A DNA stretch of 64,000 nt from Cyclobacteriaceae bacterium (GTDB taxonomy: Bacteria; Bacteroidota; Bacteroidia; Cytophagales; Cyclobacteriaceae). Made by a program: the position numbers and the translations under genes. Shown one piece after another: positions 17,560 through 26,568 of the stretch; position 1 is the stretch's first letter, and every line of letters begins with the position of its first letter. The notes under the pieces were generated by a model. It did no database searches and was not told the DNA's origin. It saw only the letters and a list, made by a program, of their open reading frames with translations. Where the stretch lies: NCBI GenBank assembly GCA_025055435.1, contig JANWWN010000006.1:1-64000 (forward strand). Direction: 5' to 3'.

Positions 17560-18738
17560 ATGAAAGAAGTTGTCATCGCATCGGCCGTGCGCACGCCCAT
17601 CGGCAGTTTTGGTGGAAGTCTTACCTCACTATCGGCCACCGAACTGGGCGCAATAGCCGTAAGAGGAGCCATCGAAAAGGCGGGTATTGAGCCTTCGCAG
17701 GTTCAGGAATTGTTTATGGGCAATGTTATTTCAGCAGGATTGAAGCAGGCGCCTGCCACCCAGGTAGCTGTGCTGGCCGGTTTAGGCTATAATGTTCCCA
17801 GCACGCTCATAAATAAAGTCTGCGCATCCGGCATGAAAGCCATCATGCTGGGCGCACAGTCCATTATGCTCGGTCATAACGATGTGGTGATTGCAGGCGG
17901 CATGGAGAGCATGAGCAACATTCCTTACTATCTGCTTAAAGCACGCTATGGCTACAAATTCGGCAATGGTGAAGTGGTGGACGGACTCACTTATGACGGA
18001 CTTACTGACGTGTACAACCATTGCGCCATGGGCGTATGTGCCGACCACACCGCTAAAGAAATGAACATTAGCCGCGAAGATCAGGACAACTATGCCATCC
18101 GGTCTTACAAGCGCGCTGCCGCGGCCTGGGCCTCCGGGAAGTTTAAAGATGAAATCGTCCCGGTGGAAATTACCGACCGCAAAGGCAACAAAACCCTGTT
18201 TGCCGAAGATGAAGAATACCGGAACGTAAACTTTGAAAAAATACCGCAGCTTAAGCCCGTATTCAGCAAAGACGGCACCGTTACGGCAGCCAATGCTTCC
18301 ACCATCAACGATGGCGCATCAGCCGTTGTGTTGCTGAGTGCGGAAAAAGCAAAAGAACTGGGTATTCAGCCACTGGCACGCATTCGTGGCTTTGCCGATG
18401 CGGCCCAGGACCCGATGTGGTTCACCACAGCACCGGCCCTGGCCATACCTAAAGCCATGAAAATGGCGGGTGTTGATAAAAAAGATGTGGGTTACTACGA
18501 AATCAACGAAGCCTTTTCGGCCGTGGCCATTGCCAACAACATCAAGTTAGGACTTGATCCGGACAAAGTAAATGTCAATGGAGGAGCCGTATCGCTCGGC
18601 CATCCGCTGGGCGCATCGGGTGCACGCATTGTTACCACGCTCATTCATATACTCAGGCAAAATCATGCTTCGATAGGCGTAGCCGGCATCTGCAACGGTG
18701 GCGGTGGAGCTTCGGCCATGGTTATCGAAAAGTTGTAA
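17560..18738 (+). CDS. Acetyl-CoA C-acetyltransferase (thiolase)
   Basis: A 392-aa biosynthetic-type thiolase joining or splitting acetoacetyl-CoA and acetyl-CoA. The acyl-carrying cysteine is Cys88 in [10 protein letters not shown], the catalytic His region is [17 protein letters not shown], and the second cysteine lies in [11 protein letters not shown]. The ATG at 17560 gives the classical start [17 protein letters not shown]; another ATG 9 bp upstream is in frame. It appears to be a single-gene unit between batC and the MORN protein gene. Confidence 0.94.
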   Translation: MKEVVIASAVRTPIGSFGGSLTSLSATELGAIAVRGAIEKAGIEPSQVQELFMGNVISAGLKQAPATQVAVLAGLGYNVPSTLINKVCASGMKAIMLGAQSIMLGHNDVVIAGGMESMSNIPYYLLKARYGYKFGNGEVVDGLTYDGLTDVYNHCAMGVCADHTAKEMNISREDQDNYAIRSYKRAAAAWASGKFKDEIVPVEITDRKGNKTLFAEDEEYRNVNFEKIPQLKPVFSKDGTVTAANASTINDGASAVVLLSAEKAKELGIQPLARIRGFADAAQDPMWFTTAPALAIPKAMKMAGVDKKDVGYYEINEAFSAVAIANNIKLGLDPDKVNVNGGAVSLGHPLGASGARIVTTLIHILRQNHASIGVAGICNGGGGASAMVIEKL

Positions 18739-18825
18739 GCTTTTTGGCGGTTATATTTTCCAGTTATCCGCACAACACCCTACGTTGTGTTGCGTTACAT
18801 GTGCAGGTTAATGTACTTTCACACC

Positions 18826-20139
18826 ATGGTTGTTCGGTTATTGTTATCGATGCTCGTATGCACTGCTGCATTTGCACAGGGTCAGCGCGAAGTGCGCACG
18901 TATTATGCCGGCAACAAAAATCGCCCGCATGAAATCTATTCCGTAGCAGCCGATAATTCCGACAGGTATGAGGGCCGCTATGTGCGCTATTATCCCCACG
19001 GCACAATCGAACTCGAAGGCTTCTTTGTAAACGGTAAAAAATCGGGTGTATTTACTGAATATCATCCCAACGGTAACCCTTCGCGGAAAATCACCTACGT
19101 AAACGGTATGCGCCACGGACCTGTGGAAATATTCGATGAGAACGGAAAAAAAATTCAAAAAGCATTTTATCAGAATGACTTGTTGGTTGACAGCGCCCAA
19201 ACGTTTTATGATGATGGCACACTTTGGCGCGAAACGGTTTTCAAAAAAGGTAAGCCCGATGGGGTCATCCGCGAATACTATCCGCACGGCACCTTAAAAA
19301 AGGAAATCCACTACCGTCACAGCAAGCCCAATGGCGTTAGCCGCACCTTCTACCCTTCAGGCATCGTGGAAACAGAAGGCAATTATGTTGACGGCGTACT
19401 TACGGGATTTTTTAAAACCTATTATCCCAACGGACAGTTGGAAAACGTTTCTACCCTGCGTGAAGGAACCCGCAATGGTGAATATCGCCACTACGATAGC
19501 GCAGGTAACCTGTTGCTTATCGGTCACTTTATGGATGGAAAGCTCCATGGCGATAACACCGGATACTATCCCTCCGGCGTTGTGAAACACCGGTTTAAGT
19601 ACAAGGAAGGATACAAAACCGGCACCGGATACGTTTATCACCCGAACGGTACACTGAAACAAAAAGAGTATTTTGCTTTAAACGGCAAAGACTGGATTGT
19701 AGAAGAGTATTCCGAAACCGGCCTGCAGCTATCCGAAAAAAAGTACCGCGACCTGAAACCGCATGGCGAGTGGATATTTTATCATGACGATGGCAAGACA
19801 GTGCGGGTAAAAGAAACCTATGAAGCCGGTAAACTGCACGGGCCACGCACCGAGTACTTTGCTGACGGCAAAACCGCACGCGAAGAGAACTGGAAGTTCG
19901 GCATGCTGTTCGGGCCCTTTAAGAATTATTATCCTTCGGGTAAAACAGAAAGCGAAGGCGAATATCGTTCGCACCGCAAACATGGTTTGTTTATCGCTTA
20001 CCACGAAAACGGTCGGGTACGTGAGCAAGGCGAATACATTGCCGATAAAAAACATAAGGAGTGGAAAGAATTTGACGAGCAGGGCAACGTAACAAAAACC
20101 TATATTTTTAAAGCCGGCATTCTTATTGAAACCAGGTAA
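18826..20139 (+). CDS. Exported MORN/YwqK-type repeat protein
   Basis: A 437-aa protein with a signal peptide (MVVRLLLSMLVCTAAFAQ) followed by about 15 tandem repeats of some 23-24 residues with the pattern YYPxGxxxxEGxYxxGxxxG, as in MORN repeats and the so-called YwqK antitoxin family. The repeats run from about residue 50 to the C-terminus. The ATG at 18826 is chosen because it opens the signal peptide; the frame continues 13 codons upstream. MORN repeats often bind lipids or form flat beta-sheets. No toxin gene is nearby, so the antitoxin label should not be taken literally. Confidence 0.85.
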   Translation: MVVRLLLSMLVCTAAFAQGQREVRTYYAGNKNRPHEIYSVAADNSDRYEGRYVRYYPHGTIELEGFFVNGKKSGVFTEYHPNGNPSRKITYVNGMRHGPVEIFDENGKKIQKAFYQNDLLVDSAQTFYDDGTLWRETVFKKGKPDGVIREYYPHGTLKKEIHYRHSKPNGVSRTFYPSGIVETEGNYVDGVLTGFFKTYYPNGQLENVSTLREGTRNGEYRHYDSAGNLLLIGHFMDGKLHGDNTGYYPSGVVKHRFKYKEGYKTGTGYVYHPNGTLKQKEYFALNGKDWIVEEYSETGLQLSEKKYRDLKPHGEWIFYHDDGKTVRVKETYEAGKLHGPRTEYFADGKTAREENWKFGMLFGPFKNYYPSGKTESEGEYRSHRKHGLFIAYHENGRVREQGEYIADKKHKEWKEFDEQGNVTKTYIFKAGILIETR

Positions 20140-20144
20140 AATAG

Positions 20145-20152
20145 TAGGTTTG
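20145..20152 (+). promoter_or_regulatory. Bacteroidota -7 promoter element of purC
   Basis: TAGGTTTG matches TAnnTTTG, lies in the 35-bp gap after the MORN gene and is 22 bp before the purC ATG. Confidence 0.5.
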
Positions 20153-20174
20153 TGGCTTTCAGCTTTTCCCTGCC

Positions 20175-21155
20175 ATGTCTCAAACCAACAGCCTTCCTCC
20201 AACCGTTTATCAAACACATTTCAATTTTCCCGGGCAAACCGGCTTTTACCGGGGCAAGGTTCGCGATGTGTATTACTTTGGTGACGTGATGGTGATGGTA
20301 GCCACCGACCGCATATCGGCTTTCGATGTGGTGTTGCCCCGACCCATTCCCGACAAAGGGAGAATACTGAACCTGATAGCCGCGCGAAACCTGGAAGCCA
20401 CCGGAAACCTTGTGCCCAACTGGGTGTTGAGCGTTCCGGATGATAACGTTACCATCGGAGTGAAATGCAAACCCTATCCTGTGGAAATGGTGGTACGTGG
20501 CTACCTGGCCGGGCATGCCTGGCGCGAATACCGGGCCGGCAAGCGAACCCTGTGCGGCGTTTCCCTGCCCGATGGCCTGCGCGAAAACGACAAACTCCCG
20601 GCACCTATCATCACTCCTACTACCAAAGCTCACGAAGGACATGACGAAGACATATCGCGGGAGCAGATTCTGGAAAAGGGTTTGGTAAGTGAAGCCGATT
20701 ACGTGCAGTTGGAGAAATACAGTCTGATGCTCTTTCAGCGCGGCACCTCGCTTGCCGCTCAACGCGGACTGATCCTGGTGGACACCAAATATGAATTCGG
20801 CAACCACAACGGCACCATCCGATTAATTGATGAAGTACATACGCCCGACTCATCGCGTTATTTCTATGCCGACGGATATGAAGAGCGGCAGCGAAAGGGC
20901 GAACCTCAGAAACAACTTTCGAAAGAGTTTGTCAGGCAGTGGTTGATTGAAAACGGATTTCAGGGCAAGGAAGGTCAGCGCGTACCCGAAATGACCGATG
21001 CATGGATAATGACCATATCCGGACGCTACCGCGAACTGTACCGACAGGTAACAGGTGAAGAACTACCCGGCCTGCACAATCCGAACATCATCGCACGTAT
21101 TGAACAAAGCATACTCAATTCCTTAAATTCAATTAACTTGCAGGGCATTGTTTAA
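20175..21155 (+). CDS. purC: Phosphoribosylaminoimidazole-succinocarboxamide synthase PurC
   Basis: A 326-aa SAICAR synthetase that ligates aspartate to CAIR with ATP in purine synthesis. Recognisable segments are [50 protein letters not shown] and [13 protein letters not shown]. It belongs to the longer (about 300-residue) form rather than the short E. coli form. The STAS protein gene follows after 9 bp and is probably co-transcribed. Confidence 0.96.
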   Translation: MSQTNSLPPTVYQTHFNFPGQTGFYRGKVRDVYYFGDVMVMVATDRISAFDVVLPRPIPDKGRILNLIAARNLEATGNLVPNWVLSVPDDNVTIGVKCKPYPVEMVVRGYLAGHAWREYRAGKRTLCGVSLPDGLRENDKLPAPIITPTTKAHEGHDEDISREQILEKGLVSEADYVQLEKYSLMLFQRGTSLAAQRGLILVDTKYEFGNHNGTIRLIDEVHTPDSSRYFYADGYEERQRKGEPQKQLSKEFVRQWLIENGFQGKEGQRVPEMTDAWIMTISGRYRELYRQVTGEELPGLHNPNIIARIEQSILNSLNSINLQGIV

Positions 21156-21164
21156 CCGGAAAGC

Positions 21165-21545
21165 ATGAAATACACGATTGATAAACAGGAAAAATACAGT
21201 CTGCTGAAACTGCACGAAGAAAAGATGGATTCCACCGTGGCCCCGGGACTGAAGTCGGAACTTATTACCCTTCATGCCGAAGGTGTCCGCAATATTATTC
21301 TTGATTTATCCGAAGTTAAATACACCGATTCATCCGGCCTCAGTGCCTTGTTGGTTGGCAACCGCGTGCTTCAGGAAGATGGCGGCATCTTTGTGCTGGC
21401 CTGTCTGTCTGACCATACCATGAAGCTCATCCGCATATCCCAGCTCGACAGCGTGCTGAATATTTTACCCACTGTTGAAGAAGCCGTAGATGCCGTGCTG
21501 ATGCACGAAATTGAACGCGACCTGCGCGGAGAAGCTGAAAACTAA
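21165..21545 (+). CDS. STAS-domain anti-sigma factor antagonist-like protein
   Basis: A 126-aa single STAS domain. The phosphorylatable serine motif is visible (DLSEVKYTDSSGLSALLVGN), as in SpoIIAA/RsbV proteins that release a partner when dephosphorylated. No anti-sigma kinase or PP2C phosphatase is encoded next to it, so its partners are unknown. Bacteroidota have such free STAS proteins before rnz; here rnz begins 15 bp downstream. Confidence 0.85.
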   Translation: MKYTIDKQEKYSLLKLHEEKMDSTVAPGLKSELITLHAEGVRNIILDLSEVKYTDSSGLSALLVGNRVLQEDGGIFVLACLSDHTMKLIRISQLDSVLNILPTVEEAVDAVLMHEIERDLRGEAEN

Positions 21546-21560
21546 CACCGCCCTTGCCGG

Positions 21561-22481
21561 TTGAGTTTCTCCGTTACCATATTGGGCAGCAGTGGAGCCG
21601 TTCCGGCCTACGGCCGCTATCCTTCGGCACAACTCATTAACCTGCATAACGAATACCTGCTGGTTGACTGCGGCGAAGGTGCACAAATGCAACTGGCGCG
21701 CTTCGACCTGCCGCTTATGCGCATTAATCACATCTTCATCTCCCACCTCCATGGCGACCATTACCTCGGGTTACCCGGCTTGCTGTTCACCATGCACCTG
21801 CACCACCGCGAAAACGATTTACATATTTACAGTCCGAAGGGATTAGACGACATCCTTACCACACAGCTTTATCATTCACGCTCTGTGCCATGCTTCCGCA
21901 TTGTCCTTCATACACTGAACACCCATACCTCCGAACTGATTCTGGAGCATCCGCATTTTACGGTTCATTCTTTTCCGCTTTACCACAAGTTGCCCTGCTG
22001 CGGATTTATATTCCGAGAAAAACCGAAACCACGTCGTATTGACCCCGAAAAAATTCCGCCCGGACTCCCCCCTTCGCGACTGGTAGCCTTAAAAAACGGA
22101 GAGGACATTTACGATGACGCAGGTAATCTGCTCTACAAAAATGAAGACTACACCCTGCCGCCCCGTCCTTCTCACAGCTACGCCTACTGCTCGGACACAG
22201 CCTATGATGAGCACCTGATTCAACATATTCAGGGTACAGATGTTATTTACCACGAAGCTACCTTCATTTCGGCCGATGAAGCTAAGGCACGCGAAACATT
22301 GCACAGCACGGCAGCCGAAGCGGCCACAATTGCGAAAATGGCAGGCACCAAAAAATTATTGTTAGGACATTTTTCAGCCCGCTACCGCGATCTGGATGTT
22401 CTGCTCGAAGAAGCCCGCGCGTTGTTTCCCGAATCAGAGCTGGCCATTGAAGGGAAAACATTTTACATCCACCAGATATGA
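21561..22481 (+). CDS. rnz: Ribonuclease Z
   Basis: A 306-aa metallo-beta-lactamase-fold endonuclease that trims tRNA 3' ends. The zinc-binding motif is SHLHGDHYLG, with further ligands in AYCSDTAYDE and LLGHFSARY, and the N-terminus TILGSSGAVPAYGRYPSAQ is typical. The start is a TTG; no in-frame ATG precedes the conserved N-terminus. It overlaps yhhQ by 4 bp. The function fits the local tRNA genes, two of which lack encoded CCA and would be Z substrates. Confidence 0.93.
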   Translation: MSFSVTILGSSGAVPAYGRYPSAQLINLHNEYLLVDCGEGAQMQLARFDLPLMRINHIFISHLHGDHYLGLPGLLFTMHLHHRENDLHIYSPKGLDDILTTQLYHSRSVPCFRIVLHTLNTHTSELILEHPHFTVHSFPLYHKLPCCGFIFREKPKPRRIDPEKIPPGLPPSRLVALKNGEDIYDDAGNLLYKNEDYTLPPRPSHSYAYCSDTAYDEHLIQHIQGTDVIYHEATFISADEAKARETLHSTAAEAATIAKMAGTKKLLLGHFSARYRDLDVLLEEARALFPESELAIEGKTFYIHQI

Positions 22482-23251
22482 ATGTTGAACGCAAAAAGCA
22501 AAACCTGTTTATTGTACTGTCGGGCTTTTTCCTTACCAACGCCCTGGTGGCCGAGATGGTGGGCACAAAAATCTTTTCAGCCGAAAGCCTGGTAGGGTTG
22601 CCTCCGGCACAGCTCAACCTGTTTGGTTATATACTCGATTTTAACCTTACAGCCGGCGTGGTAATATGGCCATTTGTATTTGTAACCACCGACATCATTA
22701 ACGAATACTTTGGCAAAGAAGGTGTTAAGAAAATCAGCTTCCTTACAGCAGGCCTCATCGCATTTGCCTTCCTGATTATAGGCGCTGCTACCCTCCTGCC
22801 TCCCGCACCATTCTGGGTCGAACTTTATGCCGATGAAGGCCTGAATATCAATCAGGCTTTCGGTATCATTTTCCGGCAGGGACTGGGAATTATCATTGGC
22901 TCGCTTACAGCTTTCCTGCTGGGTCAGTTGTTGGATGTATTTGTTTTTCATCAGTTCCGCCGCTTAACCGGCCCGCGTATGATTTGGCTCCGCGCCACAG
23001 GCTCCACTTTATTTTCGCAACTGATAGACAGTTTCGTTGTATTATTTATTGCATTCTATGTGTTCGGAAGGTGGAATCTTACACAGGTGCTATCGGTAGG
23101 CCTGGTGAATTACTTCTTCAAGTTCTTTGCCGCTATTGCCATGACGCCTTTTGTCTATCTGGGTCACTACCTTATCGACCGGTATTTAGGCAAAGAAGAA
23201 GCCGACAAAATTTCCGAAGAAGCTGCACAGAAAAGCAAGGGATTTTTTTAA
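22478..23251 (+). CDS. yhhQ: Queuosine precursor transporter YhhQ (DUF165)
   Basis: A 257-aa integral membrane protein with about six helices, in the family that imports preQ0/preQ1 for queuosine formation. Landmarks are LVAEMVGTKIF, TDIINEYFGKEG and LRATGSTLFSQLIDSFVV. The start ATG overlaps the rnz stop (ATGA). It is slightly longer than E. coli YhhQ, with a charged C-terminal tail. It ends convergent with the SpoU methyltransferase gene. Confidence 0.92.
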   Translation: MNVERKKQNLFIVLSGFFLTNALVAEMVGTKIFSAESLVGLPPAQLNLFGYILDFNLTAGVVIWPFVFVTTDIINEYFGKEGVKKISFLTAGLIAFAFLIIGAATLLPPAPFWVELYADEGLNINQAFGIIFRQGLGIIIGSLTAFLLGQLLDVFVFHQFRRLTGPRMIWLRATGSTLFSQLIDSFVVLFIAFYVFGRWNLTQVLSVGLVNYFFKFFAAIAMTPFVYLGHYLIDRYLGKEEADKISEEAAQKSKGFF

Positions 23252-23269
23252 TTCCTAAATCATTACGTA

Positions 23270-23285
23270 CAGATAAATTTATCTG
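23270..23285. other. 16-bp perfect palindrome between convergent genes
   Basis: CAGATAAATTTATCTG lies in the 27-bp gap between the yhhQ and SpoU stops and runs through the SpoU stop codon. It could act as a weak two-way terminator, but it has little G+C and no T tract. Confidence 0.3.
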
Positions 23286-24028
23286 GCACTCTGTCGATTC
23301 AGGTTATCGCATAGCACGGCAGTTGCAACAGCTGCGTTCAGCGACTCGGCTTTTCCGAAACGCGGAATCGTTACCCGATGGGTAACGTACCGTGCCACCT
23401 CATGCGATATGCCAGCCGATTCATTGCCAATAACAAGGAATCCGCCTTCCGGCGAGGCAAAGTGATGAATATTTTCGCCCTGAAGAAAAGCACCCAAAAC
23501 TGCAACAGAATTACCGTGTAAAAACTCAGGAAGGGAAGTATAAAATACCGGCACGCGCGTAAACGAGCCCATGGTAGCCTGAATTACCTTACCGCTGTAT
23601 AAGTCCGTTGTTTCAGGAGAGGCGATAATACCCTGTAGTGCATACCAGTCGGCTATACGGATGATGGTACCCAGATTTCCGGGATCGCGTATATCATCAA
23701 GCACGAGCGTCCACTTTGTAGCATGCATCTCAAAGGGTTTGTTTTCTTTCATCACAGCAACAGCGAGTGCCATTTCATTGGTCTTCAGTTCACCGAGGCC
23801 ATTCAGTTCCGATGGTTTAACCATCACACATTCGCCATTGAATTGTTTCAGCAAAGCACTGTGACGTTGTTGAAAGGCTTCGGTAACCAGGAGCATCTCT
23901 GTCAGGAAATCTGACTTCAGTAATTCGATAACACTTTTTTCTCCCTCTACTACAAACCTTTGTTCCTGTTTACGGTATTTTTTTAATTGCAGGGATTTGA
24001 TGTATTTAATACGAGCCTTTGTGAGCAT
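23279..24028 (-). CDS. TrmH/SpoU-family RNA 2'-O-methyltransferase
   Basis: A 249-aa SPOUT methyltransferase. The N-terminal substrate-binding domain opens MLTKARIKYIKSLQLKKYRKQEQ, and the knotted catalytic domain shows DDIRDPGNLGTIIRIADW, VIGNESAGIS and IPRFGKAESLNAAVA, the three SpoU motifs. It methylates the ribose of tRNA or rRNA; the site is not predictable. The ATG at 24028 is chosen because the longer frame would run into the divergent tamL gene, which starts 9 bp away. Confidence 0.92.
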   Translation of the reverse strand: MLTKARIKYIKSLQLKKYRKQEQRFVVEGEKSVIELLKSDFLTEMLLVTEAFQQRHSALLKQFNGECVMVKPSELNGLGELKTNEMALAVAVMKENKPFEMHATKWTLVLDDIRDPGNLGTIIRIADWYALQGIIASPETTDLYSGKVIQATMGSFTRVPVFYTSLPEFLHGNSVAVLGAFLQGENIHHFASPEGGFLVIGNESAGISHEVARYVTHRVTIPRFGKAESLNAAVATAVLCDNLNRQSAR

Positions 24029-24037
24029 TGCCGACCT

Positions 24038-26497
24038 TTGAAACAACCGAAAAGTAAATATTATTTTCTTATCCTGATTGCATTTGCAGCTCAGGGATGC
24101 CTGGGTACACGGCATCTTGGCGAAAACGAATATCTGTTGTACCGTCAGCAGGTAAAAGCACCCAGGCACATCAGTAAGTCGCGCGCCATTGAATTGACCC
24201 GCATCGAACCTAACCGGAAGTTTTTAGGTCTGCCGGTTCATTTACTGGTTGGAATACACTACTTAGGCAAAAAACATTTCCGACCTGAAAAACTGGAAGC
24301 CCGGAAAAACCGGAAAGTCGGTAAAATTGATTCCCAAATAAGTAAAACCACCCGTGCCCGGCGCATCAATAACCTGCAGTTCAGGAAACAACAGGTGCAA
24401 ACCAAATTTGACGACCGCATTCAAAATGGTAACGTGGTGATGCAATGGGGTGAACCTCTGGTTATACTCGATAGTCAGAAAATAAGATTAGCAACCGAGA
24501 ACATCAGCAGCTTTTTGTTTAACAACGGCTACTTCCGAAATGAGGTACGCTTTGAAGTACTGCCTGCTTATTTCCCGAAAACACGAACGGTTCGGTACAC
24601 CATTGAACCGGGTCCGCTTTATATGCTTGACTCTATATTTTATTCCTATCCCGATTCGGTGATGGCAGGTATTCTCAACCAATACATCTCGGGCACCCAT
24701 TTACGCCGTGGCGACCCTTACAGCCAGGATAACCTGCTGAAGGAACGCGAACGCATTGACCTGACGCTCCGTGACAACGGCTATTATGATTTCAGCCAGC
24801 AATACATCGAATTTCAGGTGGATACTGTATCGGCCAGGCAACACCGGGTATGGGTAAAAATTCTGATTAACCGGCCTGAAAGGCGTGGATACCATAAACG
24901 ATTTGTTATTAACCAGGTTAACTTCACTACCGATGCCGCCCAATCGCGACCGGGCGTAAGCAGGAAAATGGAAACCTACCGCAACGTAAACTTTTATGCT
25001 TATGAAAACATCTACAACCTGAAGATACTCAGTCAGCGTTTATTTATCCATCCCGGTGAAATGTTCAGCCGGCAGCAAACGCTCAACACCCAACGCCAGC
25101 TGGCCAATCTCGATGTGTTTAAGTTTGTGAACATCAACTACGACACTACGGGCGGACAGTTTATCGCCAACATTTTTGCAAGCCGGTTCGACCGCTACCA
25201 GTGGTCGAACGAGGTGGGCCTGAGTGTTACGCAGGGTTTTCCGGGACCGTTTTACAACATCAGCTTCAAAAAGCGTAACATTTTCCGCGGGCTGGAAAAT
25301 TTTGAAATGAACGGCCGGATTGGATATGAGGGTGTTGCTGCCGCAACGGATGTGGGCAATGTGTATCAGAGCGTGGAAGCCGGTGTCAATGCATCGCTGC
25401 TGTTTCCGCAGTTTTTATGGCCGTTAAGCGAAGATACGCGGTATCGCCTTGGGCGTGTTAATCCGCGAACAAAAACCACACTCGCATTTGCCTACACCGA
25501 CCGGCCTGAATATAAACGTGCATACACATCGCTTAACATCACATACAGCTGGGAAAACCAACGCATACGCCGCTTTGATTTTACTGCTGCAAATCTCGGT
25601 ATCATCAACTCCAGTCTGCGCAGCGACTTCGGCCAGTTGCTCGACAGCCTGTTTGAAAATCAGGGCAACACACTGAAGTTCAGCTTTCAGCCTTCCTATG
25701 TGAGTTTCATGGGCTTTGGCATGTCGTGGAACCACAATAACTACGGCAACCTTCAGGAGAATTCAGTCTTTCTGCGGTGGACGGCTGAAAGCGGAGGAAC
25801 GCTGCAAAACTTTTTTTCTGTCCCCATGGTAGAGAACCGCAATCTCCAAACATTCCGATACCTGCGCCTTCAGGCCGACATCAGAAAATTGCAGATTATC
25901 GATAAAAGCACCGTGCTCGCCATGCGCTTCAACGGTGGCGTGGGCTATTCCTATGGGGATAACAGGGCGTTACCGTACGAAAAGTATTTCTTTGCCGGCG
26001 GCAGCAACAGCGTACGTGCATGGCGTCCCCGCCGTTTAGGGCCCGGCAGCTATCGTCCGGAGCCCAGCGACAATCCCGACCGCGACGGTTTGTACCGCTA
26101 TCAGTTTGAAATTCCGGGCGAAATCTTGCTGGAAGGAAGCGTGGAACTGCGAAGAAAGTTGTTCGGCTTTTTTGAGGGCGCCTTATTTATTGATGCCGGC
26201 AATGTGTGGTTGTTTTCCGAACGGGTGAAAACGGATGGCGACGGCAATCCGGTGGAAAACGGCAACAGCAAGTTCAGGCTGGATAGTTTTTATAAGGAGC
26301 TTGGGGTTGGTACAGGCTTTGGCTTTCGCTTTAACTTCACATTCCTCATCCTTCGTTTTGACGTAGGCATTAAGGTTTACGATCCGGCCCGCCCGGAAGG
26401 CGACCGGTTTGTACTGGACAAAGCCAAGTTTACCCGACCGTTTGGCGTAAACCGCGAGCCGGTAATTTTTAACCTGGGTGTGGGATTTCCGTTCTGA
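24038..26497 (+). CDS. tamL: BamA/TamA-family outer-membrane lipoprotein (TamL-like)
   Basis: An 819-aa Omp85-family protein. The proposed TTG start (KQPKSKYYFLILIAFAAQGC) gives a short signal ending in a cysteine near residue 21, as in the Bacteroidota lipoprotein form TamL, though the lipobox (AQGC) is not ideal. POTRA-like domains fill about residues 70-380, and the rest is the surface-antigen barrel, with GGSNSVRAWRPRRLGPG near residue 660 as the family's barrel motif and a final strand ending in Phe. A TTG at 23987 would overlap the SpoU gene by 42 bp. It probably works in outer-membrane or surface-protein assembly; the usual TamB partner is not adjacent. Confidence 0.85.
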   Translation: MKQPKSKYYFLILIAFAAQGCLGTRHLGENEYLLYRQQVKAPRHISKSRAIELTRIEPNRKFLGLPVHLLVGIHYLGKKHFRPEKLEARKNRKVGKIDSQISKTTRARRINNLQFRKQQVQTKFDDRIQNGNVVMQWGEPLVILDSQKIRLATENISSFLFNNGYFRNEVRFEVLPAYFPKTRTVRYTIEPGPLYMLDSIFYSYPDSVMAGILNQYISGTHLRRGDPYSQDNLLKERERIDLTLRDNGYYDFSQQYIEFQVDTVSARQHRVWVKILINRPERRGYHKRFVINQVNFTTDAAQSRPGVSRKMETYRNVNFYAYENIYNLKILSQRLFIHPGEMFSRQQTLNTQRQLANLDVFKFVNINYDTTGGQFIANIFASRFDRYQWSNEVGLSVTQGFPGPFYNISFKKRNIFRGLENFEMNGRIGYEGVAAATDVGNVYQSVEAGVNASLLFPQFLWPLSEDTRYRLGRVNPRTKTTLAFAYTDRPEYKRAYTSLNITYSWENQRIRRFDFTAANLGIINSSLRSDFGQLLDSLFENQGNTLKFSFQPSYVSFMGFGMSWNHNNYGNLQENSVFLRWTAESGGTLQNFFSVPMVENRNLQTFRYLRLQADIRKLQIIDKSTVLAMRFNGGVGYSYGDNRALPYEKYFFAGGSNSVRAWRPRRLGPGSYRPEPSDNPDRDGLYRYQFEIPGEILLEGSVELRRKLFGFFEGALFIDAGNVWLFSERVKTDGDGNPVENGNSKFRLDSFYKELGVGTGFGFRFNFTFLILRFDVGIKVYDPARPEGDRFVLDKAKFTRPFGVNREPVIFNLGVGFPF

Positions 26498-26568
26498 CTT
26501 TTTTGCAACAAGTAAGTACGAGGCAAGTTGGTAGCCGGTTGGTGTTTTAGTTACGATAAATTCCCCGA

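Noticed and set aside
20100-20807. 235-codon frame antisense to purC
   Set aside because: It covers a well-supported purine enzyme and has no domain of its own.
23987-24040. Longer tamL start at 23987
   Set aside because: It is a TTG that overlaps the SpoU gene and adds residues that hide the export signal.
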